Of a stretch of 15,762 bases of DNA, positions 6,995 through 14,754 are shown one piece after another. The stretch lies in assembly GCA_029939535.1 (NCBI GenBank), contig JAOZST010000079.1, positions 1 through 15,762 of the forward strand, read 5' to 3'. The notes under the pieces are model-generated. The model saw only the letters and a list, made by a program, of their open reading frames with translations. It was not told where the DNA came from and did not search any database. The DNA is from NBML01 sp029939535 (lineage in GTDB: Bacteria; Desulfobacterota; Desulfobacteria; Desulfobacterales; Desulfobacteraceae). The position numbers and the translations under genes are program-made. The stretch's first letter is position 1. The number at the start of each line of letters is the position of its first letter.

Positions 6995-7495
6995 ATGAAA
7001 AAATTAGTTATTATCATCAGTACACTTCTTATGGCAGCGCTTGTAGCAGGAAACAGTTTTGCCTATGGACAGGGAAAGGGACAGGGCAGAGGACAGGGCA
7101 TGAAAGGTTCAGGCTTTAATCAGGACTGCCAGGGATACAGAGGGCAAAATATCTGGAATAATTTGTCCCAGGAGCAAAGAGATGAAGTCAGTGCACTTCG
7201 CCAGGCTTTCATTGATGAAACCTATGGGTTGAGATCTGCAAAATCCCAAAAAAAATACCAGATGAGGATGCTCATGGAGACTTCTAATCCTGACAGGGCA
7301 GAACTTGGAAAATTATCCCAGGAGATCTCTGATCTGCAGAAACAGATACGGGACAAAAGAATTGACTTTCAATTGGAAGTCAGAAAGATATCACCCGAAC
7401 TTGGCATGGGCAGAGGTTTTGGACAGGGCCGGGGCAATTGTTCCAAGGGAAGCGGTCAAAGAGGCTGGCATGGACAGGGCAGCAATGGTTGTTAA
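6995..7495 (+). CDS. CpxP/ZraP-like periplasmic metal-stress protein
   Basis: The 166-residue product has a clear signal peptide (MKKLVIIISTLLMAALVAG, cleavage probably after Ala23 in NSFA-YG). The mature protein starts with a Gly/Gln/Lys repeat (GQGKGQGRGQGMKG), followed by the Spy/CpxP/ZraP helical hairpin: LSQEQRDEVSALRQAFIDET, a long charged helix and NPDRAELGKLSQEISDLQKQ. The C-terminus is Gly-rich with Cys and His that could bind metal. Family members are periplasmic zinc or heavy-metal sensors and chaperones. AGAGGG lies seven bases before the ATG. The sigma-54 promoter and upstream dyad mirror E. coli zraP control by the ZraSR two-component system, which supports the ZraP-like reading over CpxP. 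No zraS/zraR is in the window. Confidence 0.82.
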   Translation: MKKLVIIISTLLMAALVAGNSFAYGQGKGQGRGQGMKGSGFNQDCQGYRGQNIWNNLSQEQRDEVSALRQAFIDETYGLRSAKSQKKYQMRMLMETSNPDRAELGKLSQEISDLQKQIRDKRIDFQLEVRKISPELGMGRGFGQGRGNCSKGSGQRGWHGQGSNGC

Positions 7496-7797
7496 AGCAC
7501 ATGATGCCCTTAAAGATATCCATTCAATCGCCAGGGGGTTTGACACCCATGAATCACTTTTTACTCATCTGGATGATGACTATGTGCGACTCTTTATAAA
7601 CAGCCACAAAGGCATCACAGCTCCTCTTTATCAGTCATGTTATGAATTTAAAAATGCTCCCATGATGGGGGAGTCAGCCGTTAAAATGAAAACCCGGTTT
7701 GCATCCAGGGGACTTTCTCTGGGGGACCAGATCAATGAACCACCTGATCACCTGGCAATTGAGCTGGATACTGTCTGGGTTCTGGGCGATAATTTTT
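7485..7797 (+). pseudogene. TorD-family molybdoenzyme chaperone, truncated at both ends
   Basis: In the +3 frame, after the ZraP-like stop, the sequence reads LDDDYVRLFINSHKGI, APLYQSCYE, MMGESAVKMKTRFASRGLSL and NEPPDHLAIELD, unmistakable landmarks of TorD/DmsD-family chaperones that help insert molybdenum cofactor into DMSO-reductase-type enzymes. Only about 100 residues survive. The N-terminal helical domain is absent: coding signal begins near 7485-7500, overlapping the ZraP-like stop. The C-terminal helices are cut where the convergent dapF stop begins at 7798. The frame stays open to 7922 by chance inside dapF, and upstream to 7305 as a shadow of the ZraP-like gene. No partner molybdoenzyme is in the window. 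Confidence 0.8.
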
Positions 7798-8664
7798 TCA
7801 AAGACTGCAATATCGTATCTGAATACTGCCCTCAAAGACCAGGCAGGCCGGACCTGTTTTATAAATATGGTTTGTCTCTTTGTCCCAATAAACTTCAAGA
7901 TCCCCGCCGTCCAGATGAATAAGAGCACGATCCTTACTTCGTTTCGTGAGGTTTGCCGCCACAAGGCAGGCACAGGCCCCTGTGCCGCAGGCCAGGGTGA
8001 TACCAGCCCCCCGCTCCCAGACCTTCATCCTGAGCTCGGTCTCACTTACCACCTCAACAAACTCCACATTGGTTTTTTCAGGAAACCTGTCATGGGTTTC
8101 AACAGCCCGGCCTGATTTCTCCACATCCACGGATTCAATATCAGGCACAAAGATTACAGCATGGGGGTTTCCCATGGACACAGGAGTGAGCACCACTTTA
8201 CCTTCACGGGTATCAATGGTTTCTTCAATGCAGGTTTCATTGTCACAGATAAAGGGGATCTCAGCACAGGACAGGACAGGAACTCCCATGTCCACTGTCA
8301 CAGATGTGACCTTATTGTCATTGTCCACAACCACCTGGGGAAGAATAATTCCGGCCAATGTTTCCACCTGGATCTGCTTTTGAATAATAATTTTTTTTTC
8401 GTAGAGGTATTTGGCAAAACACCGCATTCCATTGCCGCACATTTCAGGCTCAGACCCGTCGGAATTTATGATCACAAACCTTATATCCTGGTCTTTTGAT
8501 TCCCGGACCAGGATGATCCCATCCCCGCCTATGCCAAAATGGCGGTCACATAATTTTCTGGCAAGGTCTGGATAGGGTATGGCAGACTCAATATGTTTGT
8601 CCCGGTCATCTAAAATTATAAAATCATTGCCAAGGCCTTCCATCTTGGAAAATAAAATTTCCAT
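7798..8664 (-). CDS. dapF: Diaminopimelate epimerase
   Basis: DapF interconverts LL- and meso-diaminopimelate for lysine and peptidoglycan synthesis in the cytoplasm. The sequence has the family opening FSKMEGLGNDFIILD, the first catalytic cysteine in MCGNGMRC (Cys76 from the chosen start) and the second in LACGTGACA (Cys226), plus SMGNPHAVIF and KTNVEFVEV. The ATG at 8664-8662 is chosen because AAAGG (8677-8673) is eight bases upstream. The ATG two codons earlier, at 8670, would leave a spacing of only two. The protein is 288 residues, slightly longer than usual, and its last residues (IQIRYCSL) look like an extension beyond the normal VFEG-I end, consistent with a rearranged junction with the TorD fragment. 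It lies just downstream of rnd and is probably co-transcribed. Confidence 0.95.
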   Translation of the reverse strand: MEILFSKMEGLGNDFIILDDRDKHIESAIPYPDLARKLCDRHFGIGGDGIILVRESKDQDIRFVIINSDGSEPEMCGNGMRCFAKYLYEKKIIIQKQIQVETLAGIILPQVVVDNDNKVTSVTVDMGVPVLSCAEIPFICDNETCIEETIDTREGKVVLTPVSMGNPHAVIFVPDIESVDVEKSGRAVETHDRFPEKTNVEFVEVVSETELRMKVWERGAGITLACGTGACACLVAANLTKRSKDRALIHLDGGDLEVYWDKETNHIYKTGPACLVFEGSIQIRYCSL

Positions 8665-8696
8665 GTGCATATCCTTTCATTTTATTTTGAATTTAT

Positions 8697-9827
8697 TCAG
8701 CTGAAATTTCCAAGTGTTTTCATGATTTCATCCCCCAGGGCTTCACTCTGCCAGTTACGGATATTTGTTTTTTCTCTCAATTCCTCCCGGGTGCCTGGAT
8801 TTTCCAATGCAATGGCTGCAATCAAATTATTGTTGATTAAAAAGCCCGGCTCCATACCAATGGAAATGCTTTGTTTGTCCCGCATTTTTTTTAATTGTTT
8901 GATGCGCTCCATTACCCTGGGATCTTTTTTGAGCCTGGGAGTTTTAGGGTAAGAGGGCAGATCCCCATGGGGCATGGCCAGGGCAGATGCAATAGCTTCT
9001 TTGCAGAGGCGGCCATACATATTTGCCTGTTTTTTACTCAAAGCCCTGAAGGAAACCATTTCCTCAACATTCCGGGGCCGGTTGGTGGTCAAGGCAAGGA
9101 TGGACTGGTTGGATATAATTTTAAACAAAGGCTGATCTTTTTTTTCGGCAATATCCATGCGGACCAATAACAGATTTTCCAGGACGGCCAGGCTTCTATT
9201 GTCCAGTTTGCCGGAACCTTTAAATTTTTTAAACAAGGGCAATTGGTGGTTGGATTCATATTTTACCCGGGCCAGGGCCTCAAACTCTTCCTTTGCCCAG
9301 GAAAGCCGGTTGATCTTTACAAGCCTGTCCTTTAATCGGGTATACAAATCAAAAAGATGGGCCACATCCCCAACAGAATAGGCAATCATATCTTCTTTAA
9401 GAGGGCGCTGGGACCAGTCTACTTTTTGAAATTTCTTGTCCACATGGACATTAAAATTTTCTTTTAAAAGTGCGCCAAGCCCCCGCTCTTTAATATTTAA
9501 AAACCTGCAGGCAATCTCCGTATCAAAGAGATTCTCAATCCTTACCCCGTGTTCCCGGTCCAGACTCCTGACATCAAAATCTGCACCATGAAAAATTTTT
9601 ATGATATCCTGATCTTCAAGAATTGCAACAAAGGGAGAAAAATCATTAATCAAAAAAGGGTCCACCAGAAATGCCCTGTCCTTGGCAGCGATTTGAATCA
9701 GACAGATCTTTTCCTTGAAACAATGCATGGAGTCTGCCTCCAGGTCCACACCTATTATATCTTCTTTGTTCAGATCAATGCAGACCTGTTTCAATTGTTC
9801 ATCAGACTCAATAAACTTAAAATTCAA
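8697..9827 (-). CDS. rnd: Ribonuclease D (DEDDy exonuclease with HRDC domain)
   Basis: The 376-residue protein has the DEDDy 3'-5' exonuclease domain: GVDLEADS (Asp28, Glu30), FHGADFDVRSL (Asp85) and YSVGDVAHL (Tyr150, Asp154). A HRDC-like helical domain follows at about residues 210-290 (VLENLLLVRMDIAEKKDQP, then TTNRPRNVEEM). It trims 3' ends of tRNA and other stable RNAs. No ATG fits the start. A TTG at 9827-9825 preceded by AAGGG at eight bases is the best choice and matches the normal N-terminus (FKFIESDEQL). It is divergent from thrS with about 75-85 bases between them, which must hold both promoters, and is followed by dapF after 32 bases. Confidence 0.92.
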   Translation of the reverse strand: MNFKFIESDEQLKQVCIDLNKEDIIGVDLEADSMHCFKEKICLIQIAAKDRAFLVDPFLINDFSPFVAILEDQDIIKIFHGADFDVRSLDREHGVRIENLFDTEIACRFLNIKERGLGALLKENFNVHVDKKFQKVDWSQRPLKEDMIAYSVGDVAHLFDLYTRLKDRLVKINRLSWAKEEFEALARVKYESNHQLPLFKKFKGSGKLDNRSLAVLENLLLVRMDIAEKKDQPLFKIISNQSILALTTNRPRNVEEMVSFRALSKKQANMYGRLCKEAIASALAMPHGDLPSYPKTPRLKKDPRVMERIKQLKKMRDKQSISIGMEPGFLINNNLIAAIALENPGTREELREKTNIRNWQSEALGDEIMKTLGNFS

Positions 9828-9912
9828 TATCTTTTCCCTTGATTGTTTTTGTTACTTCTTCTAAAATTCTTATTTTTATATTTAAAACCAATTAATTACA
9901 ATGGAAAATAAA

Positions 9913-11823
9913 ATGATTAATATAAGCTTTCCCGATAATGCCGTAAAAAGTTTTGAAAATATCCCCACAGGAATGGAGGTTGCCCAGAGTATTTCCCAGG
10001 GATTTGCCCGGAACTGTGTGGCCGTTAAAATAGGAGACAAACTCCTGGATTTAAGCCGGCCCATTACGGAAGACTCTTCTGTAAGCTTTATCACGGCCAA
10101 TGATGATGAAGGCCTTGAAATACTGCGCCACTCCTCTGCCCATGTCATGGCAGAGGCAGTGTTGAACCTTTACAATGATGCAAAACTGACCATTGGTCCG
10201 GTTGTGGAGGATGGGTTCTACTATGATATTGATATGGCTCCCATCTCAGAGGATGACCTGGGAGCCATTGAAACGGAAATGAAAAAAATAATCAAAGCCA
10301 AAAATACATTTGAGCGTAAAGTGGTTTCAAAGGACCAGGCCCTTGATATCTTCAAGGACAATCCCTTTAAACTGGAACTGATAAATGAACTGGATGACCA
10401 GGAAATTTCCATTTATCAGAACGGAAAATTCATTGACCTGTGCCGGGGCCCCCATATCCCCCATACTGGAATGATCAAAGGGTTCAAACTATTAAAAATT
10501 TCAGGAGCATATTGGCGGGCTGACCAGACCAGGGAACAGCTCCAGCGGCTCTACGGCATTTCATTTTTTGATAAAAAAAAGCTCAACAAATACATCCACA
10601 TGATTGAGGAAGCAAAAAAAAGGGACCATAGAAAACTTGGAACACGGCTGGATCTTTTTTCCTTTCATGAGGAAGCTGCGGGCATGCCCTTTTTCCATGC
10701 CAAAGGAATGGACATGTGGAATACTCTTCTGGACTATTGGAGGGAGGAACACAAAACAGCAGGTTATGTGGAAACCAAGACTCCTGTCATGCTTAACCGC
10801 AAGCTCTGGGAGCAGAGCGGCCACTGGGAAAACTACAGGGAAAACATGTATACCTCGGTGATTGACGATGAGGAATATGCCATCAAGCCCATGAACTGCC
10901 CCGGAGGAATGATCCTTTATAAGACCAAATCTTATTCCTATCGGGACCTGCCCCTGAGGGCCGGTGAAGTGGGACTGGTGCACCGCCATGAGCTATCCGG
11001 CGCTTTGTCCGGCCTTTTCCGGGTCAGGGCATTTCACCAGGATGATGCCCATATCTTCATGACCCCGGACCAGATCGGGGATGAGGTGTTGGGAGTTCTC
11101 AAACTTTCAGAAAGGATCTACAGCCGGTTTGGTCTTACCTTTCATCTTGAATTGTCCACCCGCCCGAAAAAATCCATTGGATCAGATACCCAGTGGGAAG
11201 AGGCAACCAACGGCCTCAAGGCAGCTTTGGAACTATACGGCCAGGACTATGTCATCAATGAAGGGGACGGAGCATTTTACGGCCCGAAAATCGATATCCA
11301 CATAAAAGACGCCCTGGGAAGAACCTGGCAATGCGGCACGGTCCAGCTGGACATGGCCCTGCCCGAACGTTTTGACTTAAGCTACAAAGGCCAGGACAAT
11401 GAAAAACACCGTCCCATAATGATCCACCGGGTCATTTACGGATCCATGGAACGATTCTTCGGCATTCTTGTGGAACATTTTGCTGGCAGATTTCCTTTGT
11501 GGCTGGCGCCTGTGCAGGCGGTTCTTCTACCCATTAACCAGGATCTGGTAGAATATGCGGACACCATCAAACAAGCCCTGGAAACCCATGGAATCCGTTG
11601 CGAAGTGGACAGGAGAAATGAAACCCTGAAAAAGAAAATCCGTGAGGCCCAGGTTAATTATCAGCCCCTGATCATCACCCTGGGAGACAAGGAAAAAGAA
11701 ACAAAGACCCTGTCCGTAAGAACCCTGGACGGCAAAGTGAGAATGGGACTTTCCATGGATGAATTTGTAACCCCTGTCCTCCGTCATATCAAGGAAAGAA
11801 CACTGGATGAAGCCATCCTCTAA
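9913..11823 (+). CDS. thrS: Threonine--tRNA ligase
   Basis: Full-length ThrRS (636 residues from the chosen start). In order: TGS domain (about 1-60), editing domain with HSSAHVMAEAV and the Cys/His pair in DLCRGPHIPHTG, then the class II catalytic core with MNCPGGMILYK (zinc-binding Cys), motif 2 in HRHELSGALSGLFRVRAFHQDD, and motif 3 in IHRVIYGSMERFFGILVEH, and the C-terminal anticodon-binding domain (QAVLLPINQDLVEYA to the end). It charges tRNA-Thr in the cytoplasm. The frame is also open from an ATG at 9901, but nothing like a ribosome site precedes that, while GGAA lies six or seven bases before 9913 and MINISFPDN is the normal family start. No T-box or infC neighbour is seen; the leader is short. 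Confidence 0.97.
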   Translation: MINISFPDNAVKSFENIPTGMEVAQSISQGFARNCVAVKIGDKLLDLSRPITEDSSVSFITANDDEGLEILRHSSAHVMAEAVLNLYNDAKLTIGPVVEDGFYYDIDMAPISEDDLGAIETEMKKIIKAKNTFERKVVSKDQALDIFKDNPFKLELINELDDQEISIYQNGKFIDLCRGPHIPHTGMIKGFKLLKISGAYWRADQTREQLQRLYGISFFDKKKLNKYIHMIEEAKKRDHRKLGTRLDLFSFHEEAAGMPFFHAKGMDMWNTLLDYWREEHKTAGYVETKTPVMLNRKLWEQSGHWENYRENMYTSVIDDEEYAIKPMNCPGGMILYKTKSYSYRDLPLRAGEVGLVHRHELSGALSGLFRVRAFHQDDAHIFMTPDQIGDEVLGVLKLSERIYSRFGLTFHLELSTRPKKSIGSDTQWEEATNGLKAALELYGQDYVINEGDGAFYGPKIDIHIKDALGRTWQCGTVQLDMALPERFDLSYKGQDNEKHRPIMIHRVIYGSMERFFGILVEHFAGRFPLWLAPVQAVLLPINQDLVEYADTIKQALETHGIRCEVDRRNETLKKKIREAQVNYQPLIITLGDKEKETKTLSVRTLDGKVRMGLSMDEFVTPVLRHIKERTLDEAIL

Positions 11824-12271
11824 AGCATTATACCCTGACAAAAGGAATTATAAAAAAAACATATTAAACCCTGGCAGGGGCACAATTACCCCTGTTTCCC
11901 CTTTACACCTGAACCTGGGTTACCGGCTGCCGGTATTGGTTTTCTGTATTTTTATTTTCTGGCAATCCTCTTTCCCTTCTCTGAATTCTCAGCCCCTTTT
12001 TCCCCATGACGATAAACTCATGCATCTTGGAGCCTATGCCTTACTGGCCTTTCTTGCGGCCCGGAATCTGAAACAGGAAAAACCTTTTTTCAGCCGCACA
12101 AAACTCAGGATTCTTGCAATTTTATTTACAACACTGTACGGACTTTCCGATGAATTTCACCAGGCCCTTGTGCCCAGCAGAGATGCCTCTGCTCTGGACT
12201 TTGCCGCAGATTTCCTGGGCAGTATCCTGGGGGCCTGTTTTTACCTTGACTTTTTTTCCCGCAAAAAATAA
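11807..12271 (+). CDS. VanZ-like membrane protein
   Basis: The 154-residue product carries the VanZ-like pattern: PHDDKLMHLGAYALLAFLAA, then a loop, then LYGLSDEFHQALVPSRDASALDFAAD and a final membrane helix (LGSILGACFYLDFF). About three or four membrane segments are predicted. VanZ in enterococci gives low-level teicoplanin resistance; chromosomal VanZ-like proteins in other bacteria are mostly of unknown function, possibly at the envelope. The ATG at 11807 overlaps the thrS end by 17 bases and has no good ribosome site. The first 33 residues are not conserved-looking, so the real start may be a later non-ATG codon before LGYRLPVLVF. It is likely translated from the thrS transcript. Confidence 0.78.
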   Translation: MKPSSKALYPDKRNYKKNILNPGRGTITPVSPLHLNLGYRLPVLVFCIFIFWQSSFPSLNSQPLFPHDDKLMHLGAYALLAFLAARNLKQEKPFFSRTKLRILAILFTTLYGLSDEFHQALVPSRDASALDFAADFLGSILGACFYLDFFSRKK

Positions 12272-12283
12272 TACTTCCATAAC

Positions 12284-13375
12284 ATGAATAATTTTTCAGA
12301 AAAAATAATACAGATTCTCAACCACGGAGCCCTGAATCTGGCCCTGGGTATTGGCTATAGCCAAGGGATATTTGATGTCATGGATGAACTGGGAAAGCCA
12401 GCCATCATCCCGGCCCTTGCCAAGGCAGCAAACCTGGACAGACGTTATCTCAAAGAATGGCTGGGCATAATGGTTACAGGCAATATCATTGACATGGCCT
12501 TCAATGAAAAGGGTGAAGAAACTTTTTTCCTGCCGCCTGCCCATGGAGATGTTCTGACAGTTAGGGCTGGAAACCAGAACCTGGGGGTTTATACCCAGGA
12601 AATCCCTTTGCTGGCTTCCTGTGCCATGGAACCGGTCTCAAAAGGATTTTCCACGGGAAAAGGGGTGGGTTTTTCCCATTATCCCAGTTTCCAGGCCTTT
12701 ATGTCTGAACTTTCAAATGCCAAACACCGACAGGTGCTGATCCAGGAATTTCTTCCTTCTGTGAATAATGGCCGGCTGGTGGAAGCCCTCAAAAAGGGCA
12801 TCCAGGTCTGTGATCTTGGCTGTGGACAGGGTGTGGCCCTGAATCTCATGGCCCAAGCCTTTCCAAATTCCAGGTTCCTGGGTGTTGACAATCACCAGGA
12901 TGCCATTGAAGAGGCAAGGGTGTCAGTAAAAAAAATGAACCTTGTGAATGTCGATTTTACAATTATGGATGCAGGTAAAATAAAAGGCAATACAGATTTC
13001 TATCAAAAATTTGACTATGTCTGCGCCTTTGATGCCATCCATGACCAGTCCCACCCGTTACAGGCACTCAAAGGGATCCATTACATGCTCAAACCCAGGG
13101 GCATTTTTTCCATGATCGACATCAAGGCCTCAACCAGCCTTAAGAAAAACCTTGACCATCCCATGGGACCGTTTCTATACACAGTCAGCCTCATGCACTG
13201 CATGCCCGTGGGACTGAATGACAATGGCAGGGGTCTTGGCATGATGTGGGGCAGAGAACAGGCATTGGACCTCCTCAAACAAGCTGGATTTAATGAGGTT
13301 GATGCCGTTGAAATCCCCAATGATCCCTTTAACCTGCATTTTTTCTGCAGGCCCCAGGCAGATGCTGCTCTTTAA
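12284..13375 (+). CDS. Class I SAM-dependent methyltransferase with N-terminal winged helix
   Basis: The 363-residue protein has an N-terminal helical/winged-helix dimerisation domain (about 1-90, with YLKEWLGIMVTGNIID as in Rv2258c-like and O-methyltransferase-type proteins) and a Rossmann methyltransferase domain. Motif I is VCDLGCGQGVAL (about 175-186), followed by FLGVDNHQDAIEEA (acidic motif II) and VCAFDAIHDQSHPLQAL (motif IV region). The substrate is unknown. Related proteins are annotated only as class I SAM-dependent methyltransferases. It follows the VanZ-like gene by 12 bases on the same strand with a weak ribosome site, so it may be the last gene of a thrS-vanZ-methyltransferase transcript. 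It converges on the crotonase gene. Confidence 0.85.
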   Translation: MNNFSEKIIQILNHGALNLALGIGYSQGIFDVMDELGKPAIIPALAKAANLDRRYLKEWLGIMVTGNIIDMAFNEKGEETFFLPPAHGDVLTVRAGNQNLGVYTQEIPLLASCAMEPVSKGFSTGKGVGFSHYPSFQAFMSELSNAKHRQVLIQEFLPSVNNGRLVEALKKGIQVCDLGCGQGVALNLMAQAFPNSRFLGVDNHQDAIEEARVSVKKMNLVNVDFTIMDAGKIKGNTDFYQKFDYVCAFDAIHDQSHPLQALKGIHYMLKPRGIFSMIDIKASTSLKKNLDHPMGPFLYTVSLMHCMPVGLNDNGRGLGMMWGREQALDLLKQAGFNEVDAVEIPNDPFNLHFFCRPQADAAL

Positions 13376-13389
13376 TATGAACAGCATCT
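13360..13389. terminator. Possible bidirectional terminator hairpin
   Basis: AGATGCTG (13360-13367) pairs with CAGCATCT (13382-13389) around a 14-base loop, between two convergent genes. The stem overlaps the last codons of the methyltransferase. T-tracts are weak on both sides, so termination is uncertain. Confidence 0.3.
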
Positions 13390-13399
13390 TTCCAGAATT

Positions 13400-14179
13400 T
13401 TATTTTTCTTTCCATTCAGGAGATCGTTTTTCAAAAAAAGCTGCTACCCCTTCCTTTGCATCATCCGTGGTACACAACCGGGCAAAGGCTTCATTCATAT
13501 AGGCAAACTGTTTGTCATAGTCAATATCCTCTGACCGATAAAAGGCTGTCTTTGCAATCTGCAGGGCCAGGGGGCTTTTCATGGCCAGTTCCTTTGCCCA
13601 TGCCAATGCTTCCGACTCAAGATCTTCTTCAGGTACAATCCTGTTAATCAAACCCAGGGCAAGGGCTTCAGGAGACTTGATCAAATTACCATAAAACAAT
13701 AATTCCAGGGCCTTTTTCCGACCCACACACCTGGCAACCGGTATTACAGGACCAACACAATTCAATCCCACATTAATGGCTGTCAACCCCATACGGGACT
13801 TTTCCCCGGCAATCACCAGATCAGCAGCAGCAGCAAGGCCCATGCCATTGGCAGCAGCAACCCCGTGCAGCTGGGCAATTACAGGTTTTTTCAATTTTGA
13901 AATGGTAACCAGGGGTGTTTCCATCCTGTCTATCCAGTCCCTGAATTCCATGGCAGATTTACCGGCAAGCTCATTGACATCTATGCCGGCGCAAAAGGCT
14001 TTGCCAGACCCTTTTACAAGGATTACCCGGACAGCTGGATCCTGATCCAGAAGCAGAAATGCCTCATTCAGCTCCCTGGCCATCTGGCTGTTGAATGTGT
14101 TCAGGCTTTCAGGCCTGTTCAAAGTAATACTTGCAACATGATCACCTTTTTTTTCAACAATAATTTGTTCAAATTCCAT
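13400..14179 (-). CDS. Enoyl-CoA hydratase/isomerase-family protein (ECHDC3-like, catalytic Glu missing)
   Basis: The 259-residue protein has the complete crotonase fold: oxyanion-hole segments GKAFCAGIDVNEL (59-71) and HGVAAANGMGLAAAADLVIA (105-124), and the C-terminal helices with EGVAAFFEKRSPEW. The two glutamates that hydrate enoyl-CoA in classic hydratases (144 and 164 in the rat enzyme) align with Gly114 and Ala134, so ordinary hydratase activity is unlikely. The stretch INVGLNCVGPVIPVARCVGRKKALELLFYG resembles mammalian ECHDC3, which also lacks them. Its role may be another CoA reaction or a non-hydratase function. A perfect AAGGAG is eight bases before the ATG. A 23-bp inverted repeat lies about 15 bases further upstream. 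Confidence 0.88.
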   Translation of the reverse strand: MEFEQIIVEKKGDHVASITLNRPESLNTFNSQMARELNEAFLLLDQDPAVRVILVKGSGKAFCAGIDVNELAGKSAMEFRDWIDRMETPLVTISKLKKPVIAQLHGVAAANGMGLAAAADLVIAGEKSRMGLTAINVGLNCVGPVIPVARCVGRKKALELLFYGNLIKSPEALALGLINRIVPEEDLESEALAWAKELAMKSPLALQIAKTAFYRSEDIDYDKQFAYMNEAFARLCTTDDAKEGVAAFFEKRSPEWKEK

Positions 14180-14206
14180 TTTACAAACTCCTTAATTGAT
14201 TTTAAA

Positions 14207-14266
14207 AAGATTTGCTTTTAGATATAAATATCTTTTATCAGACATTTATATCTAAAAGCAAATCTT
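14207..14266. repeat. 23-bp perfect inverted repeat with 14-base spacer
   Basis: Bases 14207-14229 (AAGATTTGCTTTT... ending GATATAAAT) are the exact reverse complement of 14244-14266 (ATTTATATC... ending AGCAAATCTT). The spacer is ATCTTTTATCAGAC. It sits 27 bases upstream of the crotonase start codon, between that gene and the receiver remnant. It could be a 5'-UTR hairpin of the crotonase mRNA, a long operator dyad, or a miniature mobile-element relic. The stem is AT-rich (4 G/C per arm) and has no T-run on either side that would make it a standard terminator. Confidence 0.9.
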
Positions 14267-14279
14267 CAAAAATATTCCA

Positions 14280-14430
14280 AGTTTAGGGGCCTTCTTATTG
14301 TTGGAAATCATTGTACTCTGAAATATTTTCGTTTCTTAAAAAAAATAAAATGAGTATGGAATTAAATTTACAAAGCATCATGGTTTATTGTATTATTATT
14401 TTGATTAATCAAATACCTGATTCTCCTATC
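14280..14430. other. Non-coding AT-rich stretch
   Basis: Together with 14180-14206 and 14700-14754 this is the gene-free part of the 575-base interval between the crotonase and the PaaI-type thioesterase. A 61-codon plus-strand frame (14311-14496) shows no protein-like composition in its first two-thirds. Its last part, ETSPAQKVL, resembles a linker before a receiver domain and is covered in the next entry. Confidence 0.4.
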
Positions 14431-14699
14431 AAAGAAACAAGTCCTGCCCAAAAGGTCTTGATAAAATCATGGTCATGGATGATGAAAAAATGGTAAGGGA
14501 TATGGCAATGACTATACTATTCATGATTCTTGATGTTGTTATTCTTGTCTACATGATTTCCAGGCAATATATGAAAATACAGGGAAATTACGGGAGCCCC
14601 AGATAAAACTCATAGTTTCAGTTGACAACCATGAACGGACAGACCCATGAACCGGCAGAACTTGAAAAAACTGGAAAACCTGTTTGCCATCTGACTTAA
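14431..14699 (+). pseudogene. Receiver-domain remnant (probably end of a hybrid histidine kinase)
   Basis: From 14460 one frame reads DKIMVMDDEKMVRDMAMTIL, the beta1 strand and acidic pocket (DDE) of a response-regulator receiver domain. Just before it, in a different frame, ETSPAQKVL looks like the linker that precedes receivers in hybrid kinases; a one-base shift at about 14456-14462 separates them. After MTIL the signal decays: QAIYENTGKLREP continues in yet another frame, and the phosphorylatable Asp region is not recognisable. The end (AELEKTGKPV, stop at 14697-14699) resembles the gene tail at the left edge of the window. At least two frameshifts and a large deletion are needed, so this is a dead gene. 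Confidence 0.55.
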
Positions 14700-14754
14700 A
14701 TTTTATTACACTCCCAAAAAATTACCACATCATATTGTAAGGAGAGTAATACCC

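Noticed and set aside
7071..7112. GGACAGGG short repeats as a CRISPR or tandem array
   Set aside because: They encode the Gly-Gln repeat of the mature ZraP-like protein and have no spacer structure.
7305..7484. Upstream part of the long frame containing the TorD fragment
   Set aside because: It is a shadow of the ZraP-like gene with no chaperone similarity.
7699..8499. Plus-strand open frames inside dapF
   Set aside because: Shadows of dapF: composition is not protein-like and the minus strand has full catalytic motifs.
9828..9912. T-box or amino-acid-responsive leader before thrS
   Set aside because: The divergent gap is under 90 bases, with no T-box sequence or stem structures visible.
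14311..14430. Small plus-strand ORF start MYSEIFSFLKKN
   Set aside because: Low-complexity AT-driven composition, no ribosome site, no family resemblance before the ETSPAQKVL linker-like end.
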